Below are positions 26,361-33,688 of a stretch of 64,000 nt of DNA, in pieces. The DNA lies in the NCBI RefSeq assembly GCF_050633125.1, contig NZ_JBOEFX010000021.1:62001-126000 (forward strand), given 5' to 3'. The DNA is from Lewinella sp050633125 (GTDB lineage: Bacteria; Bacteroidota; Bacteroidia; Chitinophagales; Saprospiraceae). Position 1 is the stretch's first letter, and every line of letters starts with the position of its first letter. The notes beneath the pieces were generated by a model. It searched no databases. It saw only the letters and a program-made list of their open reading frames with translations, and had not been told where the DNA came from. Position numbers and translations under genes: made by a program.

Positions 26361-26551
26361 CCATATAGAATACGGAATTAACAGGACTCAACAGGTTCAC
26401 ACGGTTTTCTTTTTAACAAAAATCCGCCTAATCAGCGTTCTATCAGGTCACGCTCCCTGGATTTGTATGATCGCACTGGTACGATTAGCCCATTTCCACC
26501 GATATCGTGCTTGTTTCGTAATTTCGCAAAACTAATCAGAATCACTTCCTT

Positions 26552-27328
26552 TTGGGTAAAACATATTTTGCTTCGGATTTTCACCTTGGTGTCGATGGTC
26601 GGCTGAGTAGCGCTGAACGTGAACGGCAGCTGGTTCGTTGGTTGGAGACCATCCGCCATGATGCTGATACCATCTACTTGGTAGGAGATATTTTTGACTT
26701 CTGGTTTGAATACAAAACGGCCGTCCCTCGTGGATATGTTCGCCTTCTCGGCAAACTCGCTGAACTACGAGATGCTGGTATCAAGCTCCACCTCTTCACT
26801 GGCAACCACGACATGTGGATGTTCGACTACCTGGAAAAAGAACTTGATGCTCCTATTTACCGTGAACCTGTCATTCACGAAATTAACGGCAAGACATTTT
26901 TCATTGGTCACGGTGATGGCCTCGGGCCAGGAGACCACGGCTACAAATTGTTAAAAAAGGTATTTGCTAATCGCGTCTGCCAGTGGCTATTTGCTCGCCT
27001 TCATCCCAACTTTGGCATAGGGCTGGCCAACTTTTTTTCTAGCAAAAGCCGGGAGGCTAACCACAATGAAGATGTCTTTCTTGGTCCTGATAACGAGTGG
27101 CTGCTACAGTACAGCACGCGTAAATCGGAACAATTGCCCGAAGTCGACTACTTTGTTTTTGGGCATCGTCATCTTCCTATTGACTACTTATTACCCAATA
27201 ACCGCACCCGTTATATCAACCTCGGGGAATGGGTTTATTTTAACTCTTACGCCGTTTTTGATGGCCAAGAACTAAAACTGGCGTTTTTTGAGCATCCAGA
27301 GGGGCGAGCGGTCAAAAGCCCAAATTAG
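26552..27328 (+). CDS. lpxH: UDP-2,3-diacylglucosamine diphosphatase
   Basis: Hydrolyses UDP-2,3-diacylglucosamine to lipid X in lipid A synthesis at the inner membrane. Calcineurin-type metal motifs are FASDFHLG (6-13), YLVGDIFDFWFEY, FTGNHDMWM, IGHGDGLGPGDHGY and FGHRHLP. The length of 258 residues is typical of LpxH in this phylum. The start is TTG at 26552: MGKTYFASDFHLG matches the conserved N-terminus and no in-frame ATG lies upstream or close downstream. The divergent SDR gene is 220 bases away. Confidence 0.93.
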   Translation: MGKTYFASDFHLGVDGRLSSAERERQLVRWLETIRHDADTIYLVGDIFDFWFEYKTAVPRGYVRLLGKLAELRDAGIKLHLFTGNHDMWMFDYLEKELDAPIYREPVIHEINGKTFFIGHGDGLGPGDHGYKLLKKVFANRVCQWLFARLHPNFGIGLANFFSSKSREANHNEDVFLGPDNEWLLQYSTRKSEQLPEVDYFVFGHRHLPIDYLLPNNRTRYINLGEWVYFNSYAVFDGQELKLAFFEHPEGRAVKSPN

Positions 27329-27376
27329 AATTACCTTCTCCTAACACCAATCTCCGTTTCCAAACGTTCACTTAAT

Positions 27377-28213
27377 GTGAATAATCATCAACTTCATAAC
27401 CATCCACTCGTTCTTCTTGTACTCCTGCTACTGGGGTGTCTGCCTATCAAGATGGGTGCTCAGGTAACATCCGATAGCTCAAGGCTAATCATTTTCCAAA
27501 AAGACAGCGTCGCTACCTTTGCAGTTGATCCCTTACAGCAACTCTTGTCCGTAGATTACAAAGGCGTATTGATGCAATACTCGCCGCAAGGGAAAGCCCT
27601 TTTCCAGTATTACAATACAACACTGGGAGAAGATTTCACTATCGACGCTACCGACCCTTTCAATATATTACTCTTCTACAAAGAGCAGCAAACCATTGTT
27701 TTACTCGACCGCACGCTGAGTGAACGCGCTACCCTCGATTTAAGGGATACTCCCGTTCAATACGCCACGGCTGTCACTCGTAGTCACGACAACAACCTTT
27801 GGGTTTATGACGAACTCGCGGGGCGGCTTTACCGGCTAAATGCTCGTGGCGAAGTACTATTTACCTCTAACGACTTCCGATTAAGCGAAAGTTTGACAGA
27901 AGGGCCAACCCAACTTTTACGCTGGGGTGATCGGCTAGCCCTCAATTTTCCACAGAGAGGAATTGCTTTATTTTCCATCCTGGGCCAGCTGGAGGAATGG
28001 TGGAAAATTACAGAAGTGGAAGATTGCTTCTTCCAAAAACAAGTCTTTTATTTTCGTCGGAACGGCAATTATCACCGCTACTTCCCGCAGCAGCAATTAC
28101 AACAAGCACTGGAATGGCCTGACTCCGCAAATAAGCCCGTTTTATTTCGAACACAGATTGATCGTCGCTATCTGCTTTTTGCGGAAGGGAAATTTGTTGT
28201 CGAAGGGTATTAG
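27377..28213 (+). CDS. Exported beta-propeller-like protein of unknown function
   Basis: A 278-residue secreted protein. A signal peptide occupies about residues 1-28 (LVLLVLLLLGCLPIKMGAQ). The rest has repeated short strands of propeller type: FAVDPLQQLLSVDYKGVLMQYSPQG, DPFNILLFYKE, DNNLWVYDELAGRLYRLNARGEVLF. The gene starts at GTG 27377; no ATG fits in front of the signal peptide. A cysteine at about 21 makes a lipoprotein possible. It is 48 bases after lpxH and may be cotranscribed. I do not recognise a named family. Confidence 0.78.
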   Translation: MNNHQLHNHPLVLLVLLLLGCLPIKMGAQVTSDSSRLIIFQKDSVATFAVDPLQQLLSVDYKGVLMQYSPQGKALFQYYNTTLGEDFTIDATDPFNILLFYKEQQTIVLLDRTLSERATLDLRDTPVQYATAVTRSHDNNLWVYDELAGRLYRLNARGEVLFTSNDFRLSESLTEGPTQLLRWGDRLALNFPQRGIALFSILGQLEEWWKITEVEDCFFQKQVFYFRRNGNYHRYFPQQQLQQALEWPDSANKPVLFRTQIDRRYLLFAEGKFVVEGY

Positions 28214-28530
28214 TTAGACTTTGGCATAGGACCCTAAGTGCAGAACGGGCTTATGTTTTACCCACCTCTATCCTTTGGACACCTCCGCCCAAGCGGAGGA
28301 CAGGAGATTCCTTTGGTTGAGCGCGTAAGGCGTAGCCTGAAGCTCGGCGAATCCCATCGGGAGAGCAGGACAAGGGACAGCAGTGGTACCGAAGGTAAGA
28401 ACGGATGGCCCGGTGCCGATCCCGTCCTGACTAGAAAAGTCGGGACGGGAGAAGGCATGGCCCCAAATGAATACCTTCACGTAATATAAACACATGAGGA
28501 TGTACAGATGATCAAATTCACCGCCCTTAA

Positions 28531-28562
28531 TTCGTACACTTCCCCTAAGCAGTTTAACTTTG
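28531..28562 (+). promoter_or_regulatory. Candidate promoter for the PaaE-like reductase
   Basis: TTCG (28531-28534) is followed after 20 bases by TAACTTTG (28555-28562), close to the Bacteroidota TTTG-N19-21-TAnnTTTG form. The predicted leader is about 120 bases and contains the hairpins at 28577-28596 and 28603-28625. Confidence 0.45.
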
Positions 28563-28576
28563 TGCGCAAACCAGCG

Positions 28577-28625
28577 CCGTAGATGCGACCTACGACGAAC
28601 AATTGCACAAAAACAACTTGTGCAA
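28577..28625 (+). promoter_or_regulatory. Two hairpins in the leader of the PaaE-like gene
   Basis: CGTAG/CTACG (about 28578-28594) is followed by a perfect 8-bp stem TTGCACAA/TTGTGCAA (28603-28625) with a 7-base loop. They lie in the predicted 5' leader and could affect mRNA stability or translation. No known riboswitch is recognised. Confidence 0.4.
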
Positions 28626-28687
28626 TACAGGGACTCAACCTTCCGGTCAATTTCCTGTTAATCTTTTTGAAAAATTAATGCCTACGC

Positions 28688-29782
28688 ATGAGTGATACTA
28701 AGTTTTACCCACTTACGATAAGTAAGGTAAAAACCGAAACCCAAGATACTGTTAGTCTTTATTTTCAGGTTCCTGCTGAACTGGCGGACACTTTCGCCTA
28801 CAAGCAAGGACAATACCTGACACTTCGTTTTACCGTTAACGGCAATGAAGAAAGACGGGCTTACTCTATGAGTTCTTCACCATTTGAGCCAGAACTGGCC
28901 GTCTCTGTAAAAAGAGTAGATGGAGGAAAGGTGTCTAACTATATTCACGACTCTGTGAAAGCGGGCGATACCGTTGACGTAATGCCTCCTCAAGGGCGCT
29001 TTTATACGGCCTTAGAGCCCGATCAACGGAAGAGTTACTATCTTTTTGGTGCGGGTTCCGGGATCACGCCTTTGATGTCGATACTAAAAACCACCCTCGA
29101 AGAAGAGCCACAAAGTAGCGTCTATCTCCTTTATGGTAGCCGCGAGGATGACCAAATTATTTTCTATGACGAGCTACAAGACCTAAGCAAACGCTACGCT
29201 GGTCAACTAAAAGTGGAATACATCGTCAGCCAGCCCAAGAAAGAAAAGGGAGGTTGGTTTAAAAAATCGACGACAAATTGGGAAGGCCTTACGGGGCGGA
29301 TCAGCCCTTTGGTTATCGATACTTTCCTGAGAGAATGCCCGGTGCAAGGTAAAGGTGCCGAGTATTTCATTTGTGGTCCTGGTGCTATGATTGATGCCGT
29401 GGAAACCTGCCTGATGGAACAAGGCATCGACAAGAAGAGTATACACTCTGAACGCTTTGTTAATGCCGCAGAAGTAGCCGCCGGTAAGGTGATGACTGCC
29501 GGAGGAGCTGGCACCGTGAAAGTACAGCTACGTGGCGAAAGCATTACCATTAACGTCCCAGAAAAAAAGACCATCCTGGAAGCTTTGCTTGATGCCAAGC
29601 ATGATGCGCCTTACTCTTGTATGGCCGGAGCTTGCTCTACCTGCATGGCTAAAGTCAAAAGTGGCTCTGTGAAGATGGATGTTTGCTATGCTCTTGATGA
29701 TGATGAGGTAGCTAATGGCTACGTGCTAGCATGTCAGGCGCATCCAGATGGGAAGGATGTGGAGATCAGCTTTGACGTTTAG
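28688..29782 (+). CDS. PaaE-like ferredoxin reductase (FNR domain plus 2Fe-2S ferredoxin)
   Basis: A 364-residue electron-transfer flavoprotein. An FAD-binding domain (about 8-105, RRAYSMSSSP) is followed by an NAD(P)-binding FNR domain with FGAGSGITPLMSIL and YFICGPGAMI (about 115-245). A C-terminal plant-type [2Fe-2S] ferredoxin domain (about 270-360) has cysteines in CMAGACSTC and near YVLACQAHP. This is the architecture of PaaE, the reductase of phenylacetyl-CoA epoxidase, but no paaABCD genes are present. It is therefore better called a stand-alone PaaE-like reductase of unknown partner. It ends at a strong terminator. Confidence 0.92.
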   Translation: MSDTKFYPLTISKVKTETQDTVSLYFQVPAELADTFAYKQGQYLTLRFTVNGNEERRAYSMSSSPFEPELAVSVKRVDGGKVSNYIHDSVKAGDTVDVMPPQGRFYTALEPDQRKSYYLFGAGSGITPLMSILKTTLEEEPQSSVYLLYGSREDDQIIFYDELQDLSKRYAGQLKVEYIVSQPKKEKGGWFKKSTTNWEGLTGRISPLVIDTFLRECPVQGKGAEYFICGPGAMIDAVETCLMEQGIDKKSIHSERFVNAAEVAAGKVMTAGGAGTVKVQLRGESITINVPEKKTILEALLDAKHDAPYSCMAGACSTCMAKVKSGSVKMDVCYALDDDEVANGYVLACQAHPDGKDVEISFDV

Positions 29783-29799
29783 GATCAGGCTTAAATAAA

Positions 29800-29840
29800 A
29801 GAAAAGCCCAATTCGCATTGCTGCGAATTGGGCTTTTTCT
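29800..29840. terminator. Strong bidirectional terminator
   Basis: A perfect 16-bp stem AAAAGCCCAATTCGCA (29802-29817) with its complement at 29822-29837, a 4-base loop and a T-run. It separates the PaaE-like gene from the convergent rpsF-rpsR-rplI operon. Confidence 0.95.
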
Positions 29841-29860
29841 TTACCGAGAAGTTGTGAGAT

Positions 29861-30307
29861 TTACTCAGAAACTACTTCGAATTTCACTTCCGGCTGTACC
29901 TCTTTGTGCAAGTTCAGTACCAAGGTGTAGGTACCCAAATCTTTCACATTATCAGGCAATTGTACTTTACGGCGTTCAATATCAAGATCGAATTGCTCTT
30001 TAAGGGCATTGATGATCTGAATATTGGTAACGCTACCAAAGATCTTACCACTAGTACCGGCTTTAGCACCAATACGTAGTACCTGGCCATCCAATTTCTT
30101 GGCAATATCCTGGTATTCGCCCAGGCGTTTGGCTTCAGTAGCATCTTCACGACGCTGTAATTCTTTTAAACGAGCACGGTTAGCGCTGTTGGCGATCAGT
30201 GCAAACCCCTGAGGAATCAGGTAGTTGCGACCGTAGCCATTCTTAACGGTCACCAGCTCGTGCTTATATCCGACGTGTTCAACGTCTTGCAACAGAATGA
30301 TATCCAT
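29861..30307 (-). CDS. rplI: 50S ribosomal protein L9
   Basis: A 148-residue L9. The N-terminal rRNA-binding domain is MDIILLQDVEHVGYKHELVTVKNGYGRNYLIPQGFA with the conserved GYGRNYLIP. A long connecting helix (about 45-72) leads to the C-terminal domain with FGSVTNIQIINAL and VVSE at the end. It is the last gene of the rpsF-rpsR-rplI cluster, 44 bases after rpsR, and ends at a strong bidirectional terminator. Confidence 0.97.
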   Translation of the reverse strand: MDIILLQDVEHVGYKHELVTVKNGYGRNYLIPQGFALIANSANRARLKELQRREDATEAKRLGEYQDIAKKLDGQVLRIGAKAGTSGKIFGSVTNIQIINALKEQFDLDIERRKVQLPDNVKDLGTYTLVLNLHKEVQPEVKFEVVSE

Positions 30308-30351
30308 GTCAAATCGTTTTTAAAATTAGTAATTTAAAATACCAGACTCTG

Positions 30352-30618
30352 CTATTTCAGCAAGTCAGTTACGTAAGGCAGCAACGACAGGTGACGAGCA
30401 CGCTTAATCGCAGCAGAAACTTTACGCTGGTACTTTAGAGAATTACCGGTAATACGGCGTGGTAAAATTTTACCCTGCTCGTTAACGAAAGACAGCAGGA
30501 AATCAGCATCCTTGTAGTCGATATACTTGATACCGTACTTGCGGAAACGACAGTACTTCTGACGCTTACCACCAATCTTAGGATTGCTTAAAAACTTAAT
30601 ATCATCGCGATTAGCCAT
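30352..30618 (-). CDS. rpsR: 30S ribosomal protein S18
   Basis: An 88-residue S18 with YKDADFLLSFVNEQGKILPRRITGN (YKD..L..F....GKI.PRR.TG) and QRKVSAAIKRARHLSLLPY, all standard. The N-terminus carries a KRQKYCRF segment typical of S18. It lies between rpsF and rplI. Spacers are 33 and 44 bases, so one transcript is expected. Confidence 0.97.
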   Translation of the reverse strand: MANRDDIKFLSNPKIGGKRQKYCRFRKYGIKYIDYKDADFLLSFVNEQGKILPRRITGNSLKYQRKVSAAIKRARHLSLLPYVTDLLK

Positions 30619-30651
30619 AGCTTATCAAGATTTAATAGTGGACAATAGGGA

Positions 30652-31167
30652 TTACTCTTCCTCCTGCTTAGCAGCTGGAGCGGGTGCTGGAGCAGCTTTA
30701 GCAGCTGGCTTAGCTTCAGCTTTAGCTGGCTTAGCAGCAGCCTCCGATTTAGGAGCTGGTTTCGAACCACGACGATCGCGGTCATTGCGATCACGGCCTT
30801 CCTTCTTCTCTTTAGACTTAGGACGCTTGGCTTTCCCGATCAAGCCGTTACGCTTGTCTTCGTTATACTTGATGCCAAACTTGTCTAGTTTGTAAGTAAG
30901 GAAACGCATGATGCGCTCATCCCGGCGTAAAGCCAGTTCCAAATCGTCGATGAGATCGACAGTTTCCATTTGGAATTCAATACAGTAGTAAACCCCGCTA
31001 TTGCGTTTGTTGATCGGGTAAGCCAAGGTGCGCAGTCCCATCTCGTCGATGTGCACAATATTGGCTTTAGCCGTTTTCAACATATCGCTATAGGTCTGAG
31101 CCGTCGTTTTGATTTCTTCCCCCGACAGCACTGGGTCTACGATGAATGTTACTTCGTAATTTCGCAT
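30652..31167 (-). CDS. rpsF: 30S ribosomal protein S6 with long Ala/Lys/Pro tail
   Basis: A 171-residue S6. The fold occupies about residues 1-105 (MRNYEVTFIVDPVLSGEE, LAYPINKRNSGVYYCIEF, ERIMRFLTYK). It is followed by a basic stretch (about 107-138) and an Ala/Lys/Pro-rich low-complexity tail ending in EEE. The usual S6 is about 100-130 residues, so the tail is an extension; similar disordered tails occur in other Bacteroidota S6 proteins. It is the first gene of the operon, with a -7 box TATCTTTG 45 bases upstream. Confidence 0.95.
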   Translation of the reverse strand: MRNYEVTFIVDPVLSGEEIKTTAQTYSDMLKTAKANIVHIDEMGLRTLAYPINKRNSGVYYCIEFQMETVDLIDDLELALRRDERIMRFLTYKLDKFGIKYNEDKRNGLIGKAKRPKSKEKKEGRDRNDRDRRGSKPAPKSEAAAKPAKAEAKPAAKAAPAPAPAAKQEEE

Positions 31168-31211
31168 AGATCAGACACTAGATTAGTGAATAAATTTTTT
31201 AAAAGCGGATG

Positions 31212-31219
31212 CAAAGATA
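31212..31219 (-). promoter_or_regulatory. Candidate -7 box TATCTTTG for rpsF-rpsR-rplI
   Basis: Minus-strand TATCTTTGC, 45 bases upstream of the rpsF ATG, is the classic Bacteroidota promoter element. The -33 region has only T-runs. Confidence 0.5.
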
Positions 31220-31246
31220 GGATTTTAGTTTTAAAAAAAGTAAAAA

Positions 31247-31276
31247 CTTTAAAGTAATTCTCTGATTCGTACGTCT
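31247..31276 (+). promoter_or_regulatory. Two-part motif before the ECF sigma gene (candidate autoregulated promoter)
   Basis: CTTTAAAGTAAT (31247-31258) and CGTCT (31272-31276) are separated by 13 bases, which include TTCGT. The same 12- and 5-base parts with the same 13-base spacing recur at 32388-32417; 24 of 30 positions agree by eye. The ATG of the sigma gene is 34 bases after CGTCT. The -10-like CGTCT resembles the CGTC/GTCTA -10 element of many ECF promoters. Confidence 0.65.
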
Positions 31277-31310
31277 CTATAGAAAAAGAATTACTTTGTT
31301 AACTAGTTCC

Positions 31311-31868
31311 ATGCCAGCATCCAGAGACAATAGCATAACAGTAACGATCCGTAATTACGGTGATCGCTTGTTCCGTTTTATTCGCGGACGGGTAACTTCG
31401 GATGCCGATGCCGAAGACGTTTTGCAGGATGTTTGGTACCAGCTTAGCCGAATTGTCGACCTAAGCAGTATCGAAAACATCAATGCCTGGCTGCACCGCG
31501 TAGCTCGCAACCGACTTACGGATGGCTACCGCAAAAACAAAGCCTCCCCAGTGGAGGACTTTTCCTATGGCGAAGACAGTGACGACAGCGAATTTTCCCT
31601 GGAAGATTGGCTCCCCGCCTCAGACGATGGCCCCGAAGAGGCGTATTTTCGCCAACTGGTTTGGGAAACACTCTACGATGCACTGGACGAGCTGCCTGCC
31701 AATCAACGAGATGTTTTTGTGTGGAATGAATTAGAAGACGAGACCTTTCAGTCCATCGCTGATCGGACCGGTATCAACATAAAAACCCTCATTTCCCGCA
31801 AGGGCTACGCCGTCAAACACCTGCGCCAACGATTGGCCGACCTCTACGACGAACTCCTTAATTATTAA
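31311..31868 (+). CDS. ECF-type RNA polymerase sigma factor
   Basis: A 185-residue sigma-70 family protein. Sigma region 2 is NYGDRLFRFIRGRVTSDADAEDVLQDVWYQL (about 17-47), followed by WLHRVARNRLTDGYRK. Region 4 (about 125-180) is LDELPANQRDVFVWNELEDETFQSIADRTG with a helix-turn-helix and INIKTLISRKGYAVKHL. An acidic linker of about 40 residues separates the regions. The ATG at 31311 is preferred to TTG 31296. No anti-sigma gene is adjacent; the small membrane protein 12 bases downstream could fill that role (inference). Confidence 0.9.
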   Translation: MPASRDNSITVTIRNYGDRLFRFIRGRVTSDADAEDVLQDVWYQLSRIVDLSSIENINAWLHRVARNRLTDGYRKNKASPVEDFSYGEDSDDSEFSLEDWLPASDDGPEEAYFRQLVWETLYDALDELPANQRDVFVWNELEDETFQSIADRTGINIKTLISRKGYAVKHLRQRLADLYDELLNY

Positions 31869-31880
31869 CATTGCAAGAAT

Positions 31881-32219
31881 ATGCACCGTCAACATAAATA
31901 TCGCAAGCGCTGGTCGCCTTTTATATTTGTTCCTTTGGTACTGGCCGTGGTCGCCCTCCTTGCTGGCGTGGTGATGCTACTTTGGAATGCCACAATCAGC
32001 CCCCTTTTCGACTTGCCAGAAATCAAATTTTGGCAAGCACTGGCCCTTTTTGTTTTATGTCGCCTGCTCTTTGGCCGCCTGGGGCCGCCGCCCTCCTATC
32101 GTCAAAACCCCAAAAGGCGAGCTGCCTGGAAAGAGAAATGGGGTAATATGAGTGAGGAAGAACGGGCAAATTTCAAAGCCCGCTGGAAAGAGCGCTGTGA
32201 GAAGAGAGGGGAGAATTAG
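31881..32219 (+). CDS. Small membrane protein coupled to the ECF sigma factor
   Basis: A 112-residue protein. A basic N-terminus MHRQHKYRKRWSP is followed by two hydrophobic segments (about 13-34 and 49-65) and a very basic, Trp- and Arg-rich C-terminal tail with WKEKWGNMSEEERANFKARWKERC. It starts 12 bases after the sigma gene and is probably in the same operon. The layout (two helices plus basic tail) is compatible with a membrane sensor or anti-sigma-like partner, but no anti-sigma domain is recognisable. Confidence 0.75.
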   Translation: MHRQHKYRKRWSPFIFVPLVLAVVALLAGVVMLLWNATISPLFDLPEIKFWQALALFVLCRLLFGRLGPPPSYRQNPKRRAAWKEKWGNMSEEERANFKARWKERCEKRGEN

Positions 32220-32387
32220 TCCCCCTTCTACTCTACCCGGAAGGCGCAAAGTAGCCCGAACTCTGAGGACTAAAAGGACGATCACCGAAGGTAATCCCTC
32301 TACGGACTTTTACTGACGGCGAAGGGGCTGCCCATGAGAACCTCCAGGTTAAGAAAACTATCGAAAAAAATAAAAAAAATCACATTT

Positions 32388-32417
32388 CTTTAAAGTAATC
32401 CTGCTGTTCGTCCGTCT
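32388..32417 (+). promoter_or_regulatory. Second copy of the ECF promoter-like motif
   Basis: CTTTAAAGTAAT (32388-32399), a 13-base spacer containing TTCGT, and CGTCT (32413-32417) repeat the motif at 31247-31276. It lies 98 bases before the second small membrane protein gene, making that gene and possibly the Hsp20 gene likely targets of the sigma factor. Confidence 0.65.
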
Positions 32418-32514
32418 ACCTATATGAAAGCGCTACGGTACAACACCTTAGCCTACGATTATTAACCCCGACGAACGGCTGGCAAGCACCAGTCTTCTAA
32501 AAATTAAAATCATC

Positions 32515-32793
32515 ATGCGTATCCTATTCGGAGCCCTGTCCTTTGCGGCAGGGGTGGTCTTGTTTTTTCTTTTTGCAAAGCTTTTGATCGCTGGTCTTCT
32601 TTTTGCCCTCGGTCTGGCAGCCTTTGCTTTTTTCGTACACAAATTGCGACTAGCGCGCTACGGCTATTCTAAATCAGACCACTTCGGTGAATTCTCTGAC
32701 GACCACCAGGCCTACCGCTACCCAGCAGTGTACACCCAAGCCGGATGGCAGGATAACGGATCATTCCGTTTTCAGACCATCACGGTTCAGTAA
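32515..32793 (+). CDS. Small membrane protein in the stress island
   Basis: A 92-residue protein. One long or two close hydrophobic segments (about 3-43, LFGALSFAAGVVLFFLFAKLLIAGLLFALGLAAFAFF by content) are followed by HKLRLARYGYSKSD and a soluble acidic C-terminus. No family is recognised. It is preceded by the second copy of the sigma-gene promoter motif and followed, after 146 bases, by the Hsp20 gene, whose leader has no such motif. Confidence 0.72.
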   Translation: MRILFGALSFAAGVVLFFLFAKLLIAGLLFALGLAAFAFFVHKLRLARYGYSKSDHFGEFSDDHQAYRYPAVYTQAGWQDNGSFRFQTITVQ

Positions 32794-32939
32794 TATACGG
32801 TACAAGGTACGGGGGTACTTGGATCGGGGGGTAGCCAAAGCAAGGTCGCCCACTTTACCCGAACTCCCTCGTGCCGGAAAGATTGATTTGATCATCAATC
32901 GTTTGCCGTCACATTCAATTAAAATTAAACAACAACAAT

Positions 32940-33338
32940 ATGTGTAAAGGAATGAAATATCATCATGGCCAACGTGGCCGTCATCATCACGGTCGCGGAC
33001 GCGGCCCTATGCACCGCCAAGGTGCGCCGGTCAACATTCAGGAAATGGACGACCGCTACGAAATCTATTTAATTGCCGCTGGCCGTAAACGGGAGGACTT
33101 CAAGCTCGACATTGCCGACGACTTACTCACCGTTCATGTAACCGCTCCGGTTAGTGACACTGAAGGCCAATGGCAACGTCGCGAATTTCGCTTCCGTGCT
33201 TTTGAGCGTAGCTTCCAACTGAGCGACAAGATCAATCAGGAAGATATCCGCGCGGCTTACGAAGGCGGTGTACTCACCCTCACCTTGCCCAAGCACCCTG
33301 ATCGGGTGACGCAGCGGCGTGAAGTGGAGGTAGAGTAA
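32940..33338 (+). CDS. Hsp20/alpha-crystallin small heat-shock protein with His-rich N-terminus
   Basis: A 132-residue chaperone that should hold unfolding proteins. The N-terminus (1-28) is rich in His, Arg and Gly (KYHHGQRGRHHHGRGRG, MHRQ), which could bind metal. The alpha-crystallin domain runs from about 30 (APVNIQEMDDRYEIYLIAAGRKREDF) through FERSFQLSDKINQEDIRAAYEGGVLTLTLPK. The C-terminus is short and lacks an obvious I-x-I motif. It is the last gene of the ECF stress island and is followed by a GC-rich hairpin block and a long inverted repeat. Confidence 0.92.
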   Translation: MCKGMKYHHGQRGRHHHGRGRGPMHRQGAPVNIQEMDDRYEIYLIAAGRKREDFKLDIADDLLTVHVTAPVSDTEGQWQRREFRFRAFERSFQLSDKINQEDIRAAYEGGVLTLTLPKHPDRVTQRREVEVE

Positions 33339-33688
33339 GCAGGAAGTTTGCCCGGTAACGGCAGCCCCTGGCCTAGCGATGCGCAGTAGTGCGCCCGCAG
33401 GGGCAGACCCAGCTTTGCTGGGGCCGAGCGAATAGCGAGCTACGGAGCGTAGCGCCCCGCTCCGCAGGGCGGGGAGGCGCTTAAGTTTTTGAACCATATA
33501 AGGATTATGAGGTCATTTAAGTGTTTTAAACAGATGCTCATATGTCCTTATAATCACTTATATGGTTTGTTTTTTTATACAGGAGTCCTTCCTTTCTCGC
33601 ATCAGAGATGCAAAAACAAAATCAGTCTTTTGTCAACTAGAGCAGCGCCGCTGTTGTTGAAGCTCTACAAATACATTATAACAGACAG
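33339..33688. other. Gene-free spacer with GC-rich hairpins and a long inverted repeat
   Basis: The first ~145 bases form a GC-rich hairpin cluster: CCCAGC/GCTGGG (33408-33422), GCTACG/CGTAGC (33439-33453) and CCCCGC/GCGGGG (33455-33474). A separate AT-rich inverted repeat with a T-run follows at 33492-33575. The last ~110 bases before the next gene are A/T rich with no strong promoter pattern. Confidence 0.6.
33492..33576 (+). repeat. Long imperfect inverted repeat with T-run
   Basis: AACCATATAAG-GATTAT-AGG-CAT on the left (33492-33516) pairs with the right arm ending ATATGGTTT (about 33541-33568); the arms differ by a few bases and a 2-base insertion. GTTTTTTTA follows. It could be a large terminator for the stress island or a small mobile-element remnant. 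Confidence 0.55.

Larger units (their letters stand above)
28214..28687. other. Gene-free spacer with GC-rich hairpins and a structured leader
   Basis: The first ~290 bases (28214-28500) hold GC-rich hairpins. CCTCCGC/GCGGAGG lies at 28282-28299, and a 13-bp stem at 28420-28450 (TCCCGTCCTGACT against AGTCGGGACGGGA, one mismatch) lies downstream. Open frames here have no coding character. The last ~130 bases look like a promoter and leader for the PaaE-like gene, with TAACTTTG at 28555-28562 and two further small hairpins. Confidence 0.6.

Noticed and set aside
28238..28489. Frames on both strands in the hairpin spacer
   Set aside because: Repeat-driven open frames with no domain, start signal or plausible protein composition.
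32687..32947. 86-codon frame linking the small membrane gene and hsp20
   Set aside because: It overlaps the end of the 92-residue gene in another frame and has no credible protein pattern.
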